Source: SAR324 cluster bacterium (GTDB lineage: Bacteria > SAR324 > NAC60-12). Taken from it: 64,000 nucleotides of DNA. Positions 47,409-55,704 of this stretch are shown here, in pieces. The notes below the pieces were generated by a model. The model worked only from the letters and a program-made list of their open reading frames with translations. It did no database searches and was not told the origin of the DNA. Location of the stretch: NCBI GenBank assembly GCA_028281495.1, contig JANQJU010000064.1, positions 62,001-126,000 on the forward strand, given 5' to 3'. Made by a program: the position numbers and the translations under genes. Numbering within the stretch: the first letter of the stretch is position 1; every line of letters starts with the position of its first letter.

Positions 47409-47489
47409 TTTCATACTCCCACAGCGGTGGGGGAGTCAAATGTCCATATGTCTATCAACTAGCATGTATTTCATGAGAGAGGGAAAACC

Positions 47490-47636
47490 ATGAGATTTTT
47501 ATTGACCTTGGGGGTGTTGTTTCTTTTTGTTGCTTGTAGCAATGGAGGAGGCGATGTGGGGAGCGAAGACGAACAGGATTGCCGCTCCGCTTGTTCAGAA
47601 AATGTAGTTCAACAGATATTTGTCAATCTGTTCTGA
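47490..47636 (+). CDS. 48-residue putative lipoprotein
   Basis: ATG 47490 follows GAGAGGGAAAACC. The product has a short hydrophobic signal (FLLTLGVLFLFVAC) with lipobox FVAC (C16), then a Gly-rich and acidic mature part with two more Cys (DCRSACSE). It is divergent from the synthase gene. Size and lipobox recall entericidin-like or other micro-lipoproteins, but no family is recognised. Confidence 0.55.
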   Translation: MRFLLTLGVLFLFVACSNGGGDVGSEDEQDCRSACSENVVQQIFVNLF

Positions 47637-47716
47637 AGCAATCGAACAAATTACCCTTGTTTCAGCCCCATTACATGGCCAGTTGGTTGTATGCAATGGG
47701 GCAAATGACATCACTT

Positions 47717-47760
47717 GGACAAGGTTTAGGCAATCAATGGACAAAGTTTAGGAAACCAAA
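47717..47760 (+). repeat. Imperfect 22-bp tandem repeat at the MarR-GNAT stop
   Basis: GGACAAGGTTTAGGCAATCAAT is followed directly by a copy with 18 of 22 bases matching. The second copy covers the last codons and stop of the minus-strand MarR-GNAT gene. The significance is unclear. Confidence 0.5.
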
Positions 47761-48698
47761 GGAAGTTCCATTTGGATGTTACACCGTGCATAGGGGGAAG
47801 GGGGGCCCGTCACACGCTGGAAACCCAATTTGTAATAGAGGTTGATCGCTGGTTCGAGGCGGGTGTTGCTTTCCAAAAAAAGCCGGTGTGCTCCGAGTTG
47901 GCGGCATTTTTGGATACAGGCTTGTCCTAATAGCCAGCCGATTTTTTTTCCTCTAGCTTTTTCCGTAACAGCCATTTTGGCAAGCTCATAGGTTTCGGAG
48001 TCCATCTTGATAAGGGCGCAGGTACCCACAATTTCTTGTCCATAACGTGCCATGAAAATGTGGCCACCGGGGTTTAATATTTTTTTCTCAGGATGGTCTA
48101 GCGCGAGACGGTCTGTGTCTTCTATCTGGAAATAGTGTTCGATCCACTCATAATTCAAACGCTGAAAGTCCTCCCGAAATTCTGGTGAATAATCGAGAAT
48201 CTCGACGTTTTGGCTTTCACGTTCCTTCCGTTTTTCTCGGACTCGGGTGAAAATATCCTTTTGATCTAGTAAGAATTCGATTTCTTCAATGGCCCTCCAA
48301 AAATCGTTTTGCATTTCGGACATCAACTCATCAACCGCCTTCGTGACATCGGTATATTGCAACGCGATTTTGGGTTGGATCTTTTTTCCTTGTTCCGTCA
48401 GCCGAACTACACTCACTCGTGCATCTGAATGATGCTTGGCGGATGTGGTGAACCCCCTTCGCGTCATCTCCTTCACAATCTGACTCACCGAAGCATGAGA
48501 ATGCCCAATGATCTCGGCAAGTTCTTTGATCGAAGACTCCCCTTTCTGAGACAACACGTAAAACACCGGAAACCATTTGGGGTCCAACGGAACCTCATAC
48601 ATCGCAAAAATCTTCACCGCTTCTTCCGAAAACCGTTCACTCAGCTTACGCAGGCGACTGCCTAGCGCCATCTTTCCCGTATGATGATAGAAATCCAT
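47748..48698 (-). CDS. MarR-type regulator fused to a GNAT acetyltransferase
   Basis: 316 residues from ATG 48698, preceded by AAAGGAG. Residues 1-150 are a MarR winged helix: recognition helix HSHASVSQIVKEMTRRGF, wing TTSAKHHSDARVSVVRLTEQG. Residues about 165-316 are a GNAT domain with the acetyl-CoA loop VTEKARGKKIGWLLGQ and a late NLYYKLGFQRV. The fusion is a known architecture in which an acetyltransferase substrate or acetyl-CoA state may tune DNA binding. A perfect palindrome 37-72 bp upstream is its probable operator, implying autoregulation. Confidence 0.93.
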   Translation of the reverse strand: MDFYHHTGKMALGSRLRKLSERFSEEAVKIFAMYEVPLDPKWFPVFYVLSQKGESSIKELAEIIGHSHASVSQIVKEMTRRGFTTSAKHHSDARVSVVRLTEQGKKIQPKIALQYTDVTKAVDELMSEMQNDFWRAIEEIEFLLDQKDIFTRVREKRKERESQNVEILDYSPEFREDFQRLNYEWIEHYFQIEDTDRLALDHPEKKILNPGGHIFMARYGQEIVGTCALIKMDSETYELAKMAVTEKARGKKIGWLLGQACIQKCRQLGAHRLFLESNTRLEPAINLYYKLGFQRVTGPPSPYARCNIQMELPLVS

Positions 48699-48734
48699 GA
48701 TCGCTCCTTTGTCGATTGAGGGAAATTTGAATAC

Positions 48735-48770
48735 AATATTAATTACGTAAGTGATTACGTAATTAATATT
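48735..48770. promoter_or_regulatory. Perfect 36-bp palindromic operator upstream of MarR-GNAT
   Basis: AATATTAATTACGTAA, four bases GTGA, then its exact reverse complement. Each arm ends in the self-complementary octamer TTACGTAA, so the site is two 8-bp palindromes spaced 13 bases from start to start. It is in the promoter region of the fusion gene. A perfect 16-bp arm match is far beyond chance, and MarR dimers bind such sites. Confidence 0.85.
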
Positions 48771-48923
48771 ACAAATAAACTCAAAGCGATGCAAATGCTT
48801 TTTTAGGTCTTACCAAGACAGCGGCACTGGGATCGTTTACCTGAAACAGGCCGCGGTGTTGATACAATGGATTGCTGGCAGTGGATTTTTGGAACATGCT
48901 CCTTTGATGTGTATCAGCAAATT

Positions 48924-49868
48924 TCAATCAACCGGTTTGGGTTGAAATGGTTTCAGAATCGTTACTTTCACCGTTTCGATTTTTGGAAAACGATCTTGAG
49001 GCAGGTCACGGACGCGCCAGTGATGACGGGTTCGGGCCTCCAGTAGTTTTTGATCGACGGTCACGCCCTCCCATTCGAATTCCATCTCTATTTCGTAAAT
49101 GTTTGTATCGACCGGAGTGACGTTGAATTGTTCAACGCGATGGCTGCTTTTGGCAATTTGTTGGGGAACCCATTGGAACCACTCCGTAAATTCTGCAAAA
49201 GAACTCAGCTTCCGTGTGGAAAAGTCCAATTGGATAGAATCGGCGAATATTTCGCGAAACGGCTCTGCATTGCCGTCGTTGTTCTCGATCAACGCCAGCC
49301 AGTAATGCACCAGACTCCGCATCCGATTGACCGGATAAGCATCTTCAAATTGCGCGGCTTGGACATTTTCCACAAATTGGATGTTGATGTCTTCAAATTG
49401 AGGAAGCGTCGTTCCGGTGTCCACAAGGCTTGTGGTGTAATGAAGGCGATAGCTCTTGAGTTTCTTTGCCTCATCCAAATTGTGGTAAACGATGTGGGCT
49501 TCTAAACTCAGTGTGCCTCCCTCATTTTGGCTCACCTTGACGTCTTCAATATGGTGAGCGTTCTCCCATACCAGTGGAATTTGCGCGACTCGTCTTTTGT
49601 ATTCCTCATGTCCGGTGCCTTCACCCAAACTCGATTTGAGGTGGATATGAGGGGCCAGAATATCGAGTTGATTGTTTAGGTCGCTCTCATCTCGCTCATA
49701 AAACAAGTACCAGCGATAAAACTGGGTGAGCGCTCGGTGCTCTTGATAAGTTTGCTCCATCCGGTCGATGACGTGAGGGGGAATCGCGGACGCAGTGGAA
49801 GAAGGAGAGGCTGCCATCACCACGGCGGCAACACACAAAGATAATAGAGTCAGTGTCATTGTTTGCAT
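48924..49868 (-). CDS. Secreted protein with two NTF2/SnoaL-like domains
   Basis: 314 residues from ATG 49868 (CAGGAGTACC upstream). Cleavable signal peptide (LTLLSLCVAAVVMAA). Two tandem cone-shaped NTF2-like units are suggested by repeated patterns of an early helix, an acidic Asp-x-Leu and a late four-strand sheet: first about 38-165 (TQFYRWYLFYERDESDLN...), second about 180-300 (VHYWLALIENNDGNAEPF...). No catalytic residues are recognised. It is divergent from the AraC regulator at 50187, which may control it. Confidence 0.72.
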   Translation of the reverse strand: MQTMTLTLLSLCVAAVVMAASPSSTASAIPPHVIDRMEQTYQEHRALTQFYRWYLFYERDESDLNNQLDILAPHIHLKSSLGEGTGHEEYKRRVAQIPLVWENAHHIEDVKVSQNEGGTLSLEAHIVYHNLDEAKKLKSYRLHYTTSLVDTGTTLPQFEDINIQFVENVQAAQFEDAYPVNRMRSLVHYWLALIENNDGNAEPFREIFADSIQLDFSTRKLSSFAEFTEWFQWVPQQIAKSSHRVEQFNVTPVDTNIYEIEMEFEWEGVTVDQKLLEARTRHHWRVRDLPQDRFPKIETVKVTILKPFQPKPVD

Positions 49869-50186
49869 GGTACTCCTGATTGCTGAGGTCAAGATGATAG
49901 ATTGGGCCATTAAAACGACTGGTCTCAAGGAAACCAGTAAACCGAGCTTAACCCGTCTCTTGAGAAAGCACATTCGCCCATCACGCCAAAATGTTGACAG
50001 ATTCCGTCATGGATTTTCTCAGCATTGTTTCAAAGAATGAGGCTTGTTACGATACCTGCTGAAGTTCGCTTCTTCTGACATTCATTCTGACATTCATTCT
50101 GACATTCAGTTGGTACGATCAGCTTTGAAATCCAGCTTTCAAAAAGATCCTGAACACTGTTTTTTGCAAAATTAAATTGGAGGGAT
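49869..50186. other. Divergent promoter region with a 12-bp triple repeat
   Basis: 318 bp between the NTF2-like gene and the AraC gene. The only striking content is three exact tandem copies of TTCTGACATTCA (50073-50108), described separately. No clear hexamer pair was fixed for either direction. Confidence 0.5.
50073..50108 (+). repeat. Three exact tandem copies of TTCTGACATTCA
   Basis: Three perfect 12-bp units lie end to end 79 bp upstream of the AraC-type gene. AraC-family activators commonly bind direct repeats, though usually with a spacing near 21 bp. The 12-bp period is close to one helical turn. Confidence 0.85.
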
Positions 50187-51194
50187 ATGACCGTTCGCCC
50201 AAAAACTTATGCGATGCCTCAAACACTCTTTGCCTTGTTGACAGAAAAAGGAGAGTCGGTTCCTCAAATGTTGTCTTCGTTGGGGATCGACCCATTGATC
50301 GTTCTTCAGCCGATGGCTCGGCTTCCGGAGAAGGACTACTTGAACGTTTTGCGTGAAGCCCAACGGATTATTCAAGATCCTGCATTGGGGCTTCATTTAG
50401 GAGAAGTGATTCGTCCCGGAACCTTCAGTTTGGTGGGGTATACGGCGATGAGCAGTGAGACCTTAGGGAAGGCTTTTGAAAAAATTGCCCGATATAAAAA
50501 ATTGATGGGAGAATCGAATCTGCAAGTGGAGCATCGAGCTGAGAAGAGTATCATGACCTACCAGGTAGCTTCCGAGGCGATGTCGGGCGGCCTTCGGCAA
50601 AGTTTTGTGGAAGCCAGTTTGAGCTTTCTGTTTTCGTTTGGTCGGTGGTTAACGCAGCGAGAGTGGCAACCGGAATCCGTTGCTTTTGAATTTCCTGAGC
50701 CTGAATATGGCGAGGAATTCCGTCGAATTTTTAAAGCGCCGGTCCAGTTTGAATGCCACCACAACGAATTGGTGCTCCATCGCGACCTTTGGGATCTGCC
50801 AGTTTATGCTGCATCTCCTGGCGTACAAACAGTCTTCGAAACACAAGCGGATCGCCTTTTGAATGAATTGGAAGGGACCGGTTTTGTCGATCAAGTGCAG
50901 CATGTCTTAAAAGATCTCCTGCAAGGAGAAATCCCTAGCATTGAAAAAGTAGCAAAACGGTTGGGGATGAGTTCACGAACACTACAGCGTCACTTGCAGG
51001 AAGAAGGGGTTTCGTTTCAGGAAGTGTTGGCGGAGATTCAAAAGCAACTGGCCATGGAATACATCCATCAGCACAAATTAGAGATGGGGGAGGTTTCTTA
51101 CTTGTTGGGCTTTGCTGATGTGAGTTCCTTTTATCGAGCGTTCAAACGTTGGACAGGGATGGCACCCGTGGCTTTCAGTAAATCCATGAACTGA
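50187..51194 (+). CDS. AraC-family transcriptional regulator
   Basis: 335 residues; GGAGGGAT directly precedes ATG 50187. N-terminal ligand domain of the OruR/ArgR-like type (ALGLHLGEVIRPGTFSLVGY), C-terminal double HTH (about 255-335): SIEKVAKRLGMSSRTLQRHL, then EVSYLLGFADVSSFYRAFKR and WTGMAPVAF. Ligand unknown. It precedes the kinase gene at 51243 by 48 bp and is divergent from the NTF2-like gene, so it could control either. Confidence 0.93.
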   Translation: MTVRPKTYAMPQTLFALLTEKGESVPQMLSSLGIDPLIVLQPMARLPEKDYLNVLREAQRIIQDPALGLHLGEVIRPGTFSLVGYTAMSSETLGKAFEKIARYKKLMGESNLQVEHRAEKSIMTYQVASEAMSGGLRQSFVEASLSFLFSFGRWLTQREWQPESVAFEFPEPEYGEEFRRIFKAPVQFECHHNELVLHRDLWDLPVYAASPGVQTVFETQADRLLNELEGTGFVDQVQHVLKDLLQGEIPSIEKVAKRLGMSSRTLQRHLQEEGVSFQEVLAEIQKQLAMEYIHQHKLEMGEVSYLLGFADVSSFYRAFKRWTGMAPVAFSKSMN

Positions 51195-51242
51195 TGAGCT
51201 GCCTCGACTTTCAAAATCGCTATTGCAAAGGCTAAGATTCCG

Positions 51243-52874
51243 ATGAAAACCATTGACAGCCTCCATATCACTCCCAAGTTGATTCTATATGTCTTGTTCG
51301 TGACAGTGCTGCTGACGTTGGTGAGCACCACAATCCAACTGTATTTGGATTACTTGAATGAAGTAGAAATTATTGAAAATCGCATTCAGCAGATCGAAGA
51401 TAGCTATTTAGAGCCAATTACTCACAGCCTGTGGGTGGTCGATGACGATCAGTTGCAATCGCAGATGACAGGCCTTCTCCAGTTGCCCAACATTCAATAC
51501 ATAGCGATCCAAAAGCCACAAGGAGAGGTGATTTCGAAAGGGGAATCCAAAACCGAAATGAAAATAGAGAAGGCGTTTCCCATGATCTATCGCTATGAAG
51601 GGGATCAATATGATCTAGGACAACTGAGGGTCGAAGCAGACCTTAGGCTAGTATATCTGCAATTGGTGGATCGTTTATTCATCATTTTGTTGTCCAAGGC
51701 TTTGGAGCTGTTTCTAGTTTCGATTTTTGTTTTTATCATTGTGCACAAATTGATCATGCGCCATTTATTTTGGATCGCCGATTACACGAGAAATATCAGT
51801 ATCCAACGATTGGATGAGCCACTCGCCCTTCATCGTAAAAGCACACCTTATCAAAACGATGAATTGGATGAAGTGGTCCACGGAATCAACGAAATGCGCG
51901 TCAATGCACTCAATGGCATCGCCGCGAAAGAGGCCGCAGAAATCGAGGTGCGCAAACTCAATGAAGAGTTAGAACTGCGCGTGAAAACAAGGACACAAGA
52001 ACTTCAAGAAGCCTTAAGCCGCTTAGAAAGCCAGCACAAGCAATTGCAAGAAGCTCAAGTGCAATTGGTTCAAGCAGAAAAAATGGCGGGGCTTGGGACA
52101 TTGGTGGCAGGGGTTGCCCATGAGATCAACAATCCCACTAACTTTGTCCGTGTCAATACACACAACTTAGACAGAAATATTCAAGAACTGGAGCAGACCA
52201 TCTTTGAGCTGGCTGGAGAGGACGCGAGCGATAAGCTGAAAAAAATATTTGAGTTCCGTTTCAAAAAGATTTTTTTGAATCTAACTGATATTGAGGAAGG
52301 TGGTGAGCGAATCCGAACCATTGTTGAAGACTTGCGTACTTTTTCGCGCTTGGATGAAGCTGAAAAGAAATACGTGAATATCGTAGAAGGCATTCAATCC
52401 ACTCTACGCTTGATTCAAACTCAATATAAACAATCCGTGGAATTTGTCTGTGATTTTCAAGCGCAACCTCAGATCGAGTGTTGGCCCGCACAACTCAATC
52501 AAGTCTTTATGAACATCATGGTCAACGGTTGTCAGGCTATTCAAACCAAGCAAGAACAGCAGCACGGCATCGATACACATCAGAGCCGTGGCAAACTGAT
52601 AACAAAAACTTTCCTAACAAACCGGTCCACGAAACCAGAGAATCCGGAAGAGTGGGAATTGTGGGTCCAATTTGAAGACACAGGATGTGGGATGAACCAA
52701 ACCGTAAAAGCCAAAATTTTTGATCCGTTCTTCACGACTAAAGAAGTGGGGGTGGGAACCGGGTTAGGAATGTCCATTAGCTATGGAATCGTTGAGAAAC
52801 ATCAAGGACGGCTAGAGATTGAATCGGAAGAGGACCAAGGAACCACAGTGACGCTTATTCTTCCCTTGCGTTAA
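51243..52874 (+). CDS. Membrane sensor histidine kinase
   Basis: 543 residues. Spans at about 13-33 and 147-168 flank a periplasmic sensor of about 110 residues (SYLEPITHSLWVVDDDQL..., typical of this class). A HAMP-like stretch and a long coiled coil (about 230-282) lead to HisKA with H293 (AGVAHEINNPTNF) and an ATPase with N-box MNIMVNGCQAIQ, DTGCGM, FTTKEVGVGTGLGMS. It begins the run kinase - binding protein - REC-kinase - REC, all rightward with short gaps. Confidence 0.92.
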   Translation: MKTIDSLHITPKLILYVLFVTVLLTLVSTTIQLYLDYLNEVEIIENRIQQIEDSYLEPITHSLWVVDDDQLQSQMTGLLQLPNIQYIAIQKPQGEVISKGESKTEMKIEKAFPMIYRYEGDQYDLGQLRVEADLRLVYLQLVDRLFIILLSKALELFLVSIFVFIIVHKLIMRHLFWIADYTRNISIQRLDEPLALHRKSTPYQNDELDEVVHGINEMRVNALNGIAAKEAAEIEVRKLNEELELRVKTRTQELQEALSRLESQHKQLQEAQVQLVQAEKMAGLGTLVAGVAHEINNPTNFVRVNTHNLDRNIQELEQTIFELAGEDASDKLKKIFEFRFKKIFLNLTDIEEGGERIRTIVEDLRTFSRLDEAEKKYVNIVEGIQSTLRLIQTQYKQSVEFVCDFQAQPQIECWPAQLNQVFMNIMVNGCQAIQTKQEQQHGIDTHQSRGKLITKTFLTNRSTKPENPEEWELWVQFEDTGCGMNQTVKAKIFDPFFTTKEVGVGTGLGMSISYGIVEKHQGRLEIESEEDQGTTVTLILPLR

Positions 52875-52935
52875 AGTAATATCTATCCCTTTATAAAAAG
52901 CTTGGGTATTACAGAATGATTTTGTGAAAGGTAAT

Positions 52936-53640
52936 ATGAGAGCGTTCTTTGCAATTTTCGTCTATTTATGGTGTCTCATTGTACCGGGATATGCTCAAGA
53001 AACCTTAACGTTTTCAGCAGTTAAAGGGCATCCTTTGAATCAGTTGGGAGAGCAAATTGTCAACGAAGCCTATTCACAGCTTAGTCTTCAGGTTAAGATC
53101 AAGGAATACCCGCTAGCCAGATCCACAATTTTGTCCAATGACGGTGTGACCGATGGAGAATTGGGGGCGGCGGCTTCCGGAACACGAAATAAGTTTCCTA
53201 ATCTAATTCAGATTCCGGTACCCCTGGTTTATGTCGAAGGGGTTGCGTTTACAATAAACACAGAGTTTGTCGTTGATGGATGGGAGAGTTTGAGGCCTTA
53301 TAAAATTGGGATTGTAAGAGGGACCAAATTTGCGGAACCTTTTATAAAAGATATGAAGGTCGTTAAAGTGGGTACGAATCGAGCGATGTTTGAAATTTTG
53401 GAGCTGGATCGAGTCGACATTGTGGTGGCTGAATTGCTAGTGGGATTGGTCGCACTTCGGAGTTTGGACGTGCCGGGCGTAAAGGTATTGGAGCCGCCGA
53501 TTGTTCGAATTCCGCTTTATCACTATGTTCATAAAAAGCACAAAGCGTTGATTCCCAGGATACATGAAGTGATCAAGAAAATGGGAGATCAGGGTAGGTT
53601 AGCAACTCTCTATGGTCAATATGTGGTTAGATTGAAATGA
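52936..53640 (+). CDS. Family-3 (amino-acid type) periplasmic binding protein
   Basis: 234 residues from ATG 52936 (AAAGG upstream). Cleavable signal peptide ending GYAQ. Family SBP_bac_3 pattern: AYSQLSLQVKIKEYPLARS, GELGAAASGTRNKFPNL, YKIGIVRGTKFAEPF and a late LATLYGQYVV. No transporter genes are near. Lying between two kinase genes it probably presents a ligand to the upstream sensor kinase (inference). Confidence 0.85.
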   Translation: MRAFFAIFVYLWCLIVPGYAQETLTFSAVKGHPLNQLGEQIVNEAYSQLSLQVKIKEYPLARSTILSNDGVTDGELGAAASGTRNKFPNLIQIPVPLVYVEGVAFTINTEFVVDGWESLRPYKIGIVRGTKFAEPFIKDMKVVKVGTNRAMFEILELDRVDIVVAELLVGLVALRSLDVPGVKVLEPPIVRIPLYHYVHKKHKALIPRIHEVIKKMGDQGRLATLYGQYVVRLK

Positions 53641-53674
53641 CAACACCTCACAACCTAGCTATCAAATAGGAAAA

Positions 53675-54895
53675 ATGGGATTCTTCAGTGAAGCAAAAGT
53701 GGATCAAATCGAAATCTCGGAATCTTCGACGAAAAGGCACACCCTTTTGATCGTTGATGATGAAGAAGCGAATCTCAGGGCGCTCACCGGGTTACTTGAG
53801 AAAGACTACCACTTGATCACGGCACAAGATGGGGATGAGGCCTTAGATATTGTGAAAAATGATGCCAATCCGGAGCGAATTCATCTGATTATTGCAGATC
53901 AGCGAATGCCGAACATGACAGGGGTCGACTTTCTGAAACAGACCATTGCCATTGTTCCGCAAACCATTCGAATGATTTTAACCGGGTTCACGGATATTGG
54001 TGTAATCATTCGGTCGATTAACGAGGGGCAAATCTACAAATTCGTCACCAAGCCTTTTGATCCGAGCGACATGATGTTGACAGTTCAGCGTGCGTTGGAA
54101 CGGTATGAATTGGAACGGCGCAATATTGAATTGATTCAGGAATTAAAGACCCTCAATCTCAGCCTAGAACACAAAGTGACTGAACGAACCACTCAATTGA
54201 AAACGGCTTATCAGCACAAACAAGAATTTCTCCAAAATATTTCCCATGAAATCCGGACCCCGACCGATGCCATTCATCGGTTGACTCGCCATTTGAATGA
54301 AGGCACAGGTTGTGTCCCGCCAGCCCCGGAACAAAAAGAGTTTTTGGATCTCTTGCAAGGTAGCTCCCAAAGGTTGATGGATTTGGTCAATCGTTTATTG
54401 ACTCTCATGCAAGGTCAGGAACGTTTGGAACGACTTCAACTCAAATCTCTTGATTTGCATCCCGCCATCCGAAGCGTATCCAGAAATTGTCTGGGGCTGT
54501 TCTCAGACGAAGTTGTGCTGAGTCAAAAGTTTCATGATGCCCCGATTCAGGTTGAAGCAGATACAGAAGGGTTAGCGATCATTTTGACCAATTTGATCGC
54601 AAATGCTGCGAAATACACCCATCGTGGTTCGGTAGAAATTCAAACCGAATTGCTAGAAAAAACGGCCAGAGTATCGATTTGTGATACGGGTATCGGACTT
54701 GATGAAGTGGAGCTGAATCGTATTTTTGAACGTTTTGCGCGTTCACAAGAAGTGGTTTCTACTTTAGGCACGGGATTGGGATTGGCTATTACTAAAACAT
54801 TGGTTCAAGAAATGGCTGGAGAGATTGGAGTGACTTCTCAAAAAGGAGAAGGTTCGACTTTTTGGTTTACGATTCCACTAAGCAGATCCTCATGA
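53675..54895 (+). CDS. Receiver-histidine kinase hybrid (REC-HisKA-ATPase)
   Basis: 406 residues, soluble. Receiver with D75 (IADQRMP) and a KP pair (FVTKPFDP); coiled linker; HisKA with H191 (NISHEIRTPTDAI); ATPase with NLIANAAKY, DTGIGLDE and [12 protein letters not shown] receiver before a kinase suits a mid-relay role, taking phosphate or allosteric input from the upstream membrane kinase. AGGA precedes ATG 53675; the end overlaps the next gene (ATGA). Confidence 0.92.
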   Translation: MGFFSEAKVDQIEISESSTKRHTLLIVDDEEANLRALTGLLEKDYHLITAQDGDEALDIVKNDANPERIHLIIADQRMPNMTGVDFLKQTIAIVPQTIRMILTGFTDIGVIIRSINEGQIYKFVTKPFDPSDMMLTVQRALERYELERRNIELIQELKTLNLSLEHKVTERTTQLKTAYQHKQEFLQNISHEIRTPTDAIHRLTRHLNEGTGCVPPAPEQKEFLDLLQGSSQRLMDLVNRLLTLMQGQERLERLQLKSLDLHPAIRSVSRNCLGLFSDEVVLSQKFHDAPIQVEADTEGLAIILTNLIANAAKYTHRGSVEIQTELLEKTARVSICDTGIGLDEVELNRIFERFARSQEVVSTLGTGLGLAITKTLVQEMAGEIGVTSQKGEGSTFWFTIPLSRSS

Positions 54896-55635
54896 AAACA
54901 ATTCTGTTAGTTGAAGACGATGCTGCCGTTCGTTTCGGAGTACGAATCGATCTGGAAATTCATGGAAAATACAAGGTTTGGGAAGCGGGCGATCATCAGG
55001 AGGCTTTGGCAGTTTTGATTAAACGCGGCAAACCACATGTTGTTCTCACGGACGTCATGATGCCTAGTGGTCAAACGGCGGGTCTTAAATTGATCAAAGA
55101 TCTGCGTTCCAGCCCTCAATGGAAATATGTGCCCATCATTGTTTTGTCTGCCAGAACGAATACCCAGGATATTCTAGATGCCTTAAAACAAGGGGCGACT
55201 GACTACTTGATCAAGCCCTGTGAACGGGAGGATCTGTTGCAACGGGTCAACCGAGCTTATGAACTCAGTTGTGAGCTTGCCAAAACTTCGCACACGTCTC
55301 CAGAAATTGCCTCTTCCGAACACTCCTCGAATGCTCGAAAATTGATCGTTTCCACATTGAGGCTTGCCCTATGGTATTGGGAATTGACAACCCAGAAAAC
55401 GAAATTCGACTTAGCGGAAGAAAGCAAACTGTGGGCAACTTACATCAATTCAAAAGGGTCCTACAGTACCCGCACTTTGGATAAATACCTTCACGAAACT
55501 TCCCTCCCCACCAAGCCACGAACTCAGCTTGTCCTTGGCACAGCGTCGTATGTCCTTGAGGTCTGCCCGAAAGAAGCAACGCTTCGTCCCCAATTGGAAG
55601 CCTATGTCCAAGAACTGGCTCAATTGGTGTCATGA
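54892..55635 (+). CDS. Response regulator with an unrecognised C-terminal helical domain
   Basis: 247 residues. Receiver 1-125 with D9-D10, phospho-acceptor D54 (LTDVMMP) and K107 (YLIKPCERED). After a short linker, about residues 150-247 form a helical domain with a Trp-rich start (LRLALWYWELTTQKTKFDLAEES) ending in a Leu-rich helix. It resembles the C-terminal module found in some cyanobacterial and proteobacterial single-output regulators; I cannot assign DNA binding. Start overlaps the preceding stop (ATGA). Terminal output of the local relay. Confidence 0.85.
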   Translation: MKTILLVEDDAAVRFGVRIDLEIHGKYKVWEAGDHQEALAVLIKRGKPHVVLTDVMMPSGQTAGLKLIKDLRSSPQWKYVPIIVLSARTNTQDILDALKQGATDYLIKPCEREDLLQRVNRAYELSCELAKTSHTSPEIASSEHSSNARKLIVSTLRLALWYWELTTQKTKFDLAEESKLWATYINSKGSYSTRTLDKYLHETSLPTKPRTQLVLGTASYVLEVCPKEATLRPQLEAYVQELAQLVS

Positions 55636-55704
55636 GTGACAGCAGTTAAAATGTGCCATTGAATAAGCAAACAAAGTCACCAAAGACGAGAAAGGAATTT
55701 CAGA

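Noticed and set aside
47579-47845. 88-residue plus-strand frame over the MarR-GNAT stop
   Set aside because: It overlaps the micro-lipoprotein in another frame and the 22-bp tandem repeat; no ribosome site.
50073-50108. CRISPR array
   Set aside because: The repeats are exact and adjacent with no spacers, and there are no cas genes in the window.
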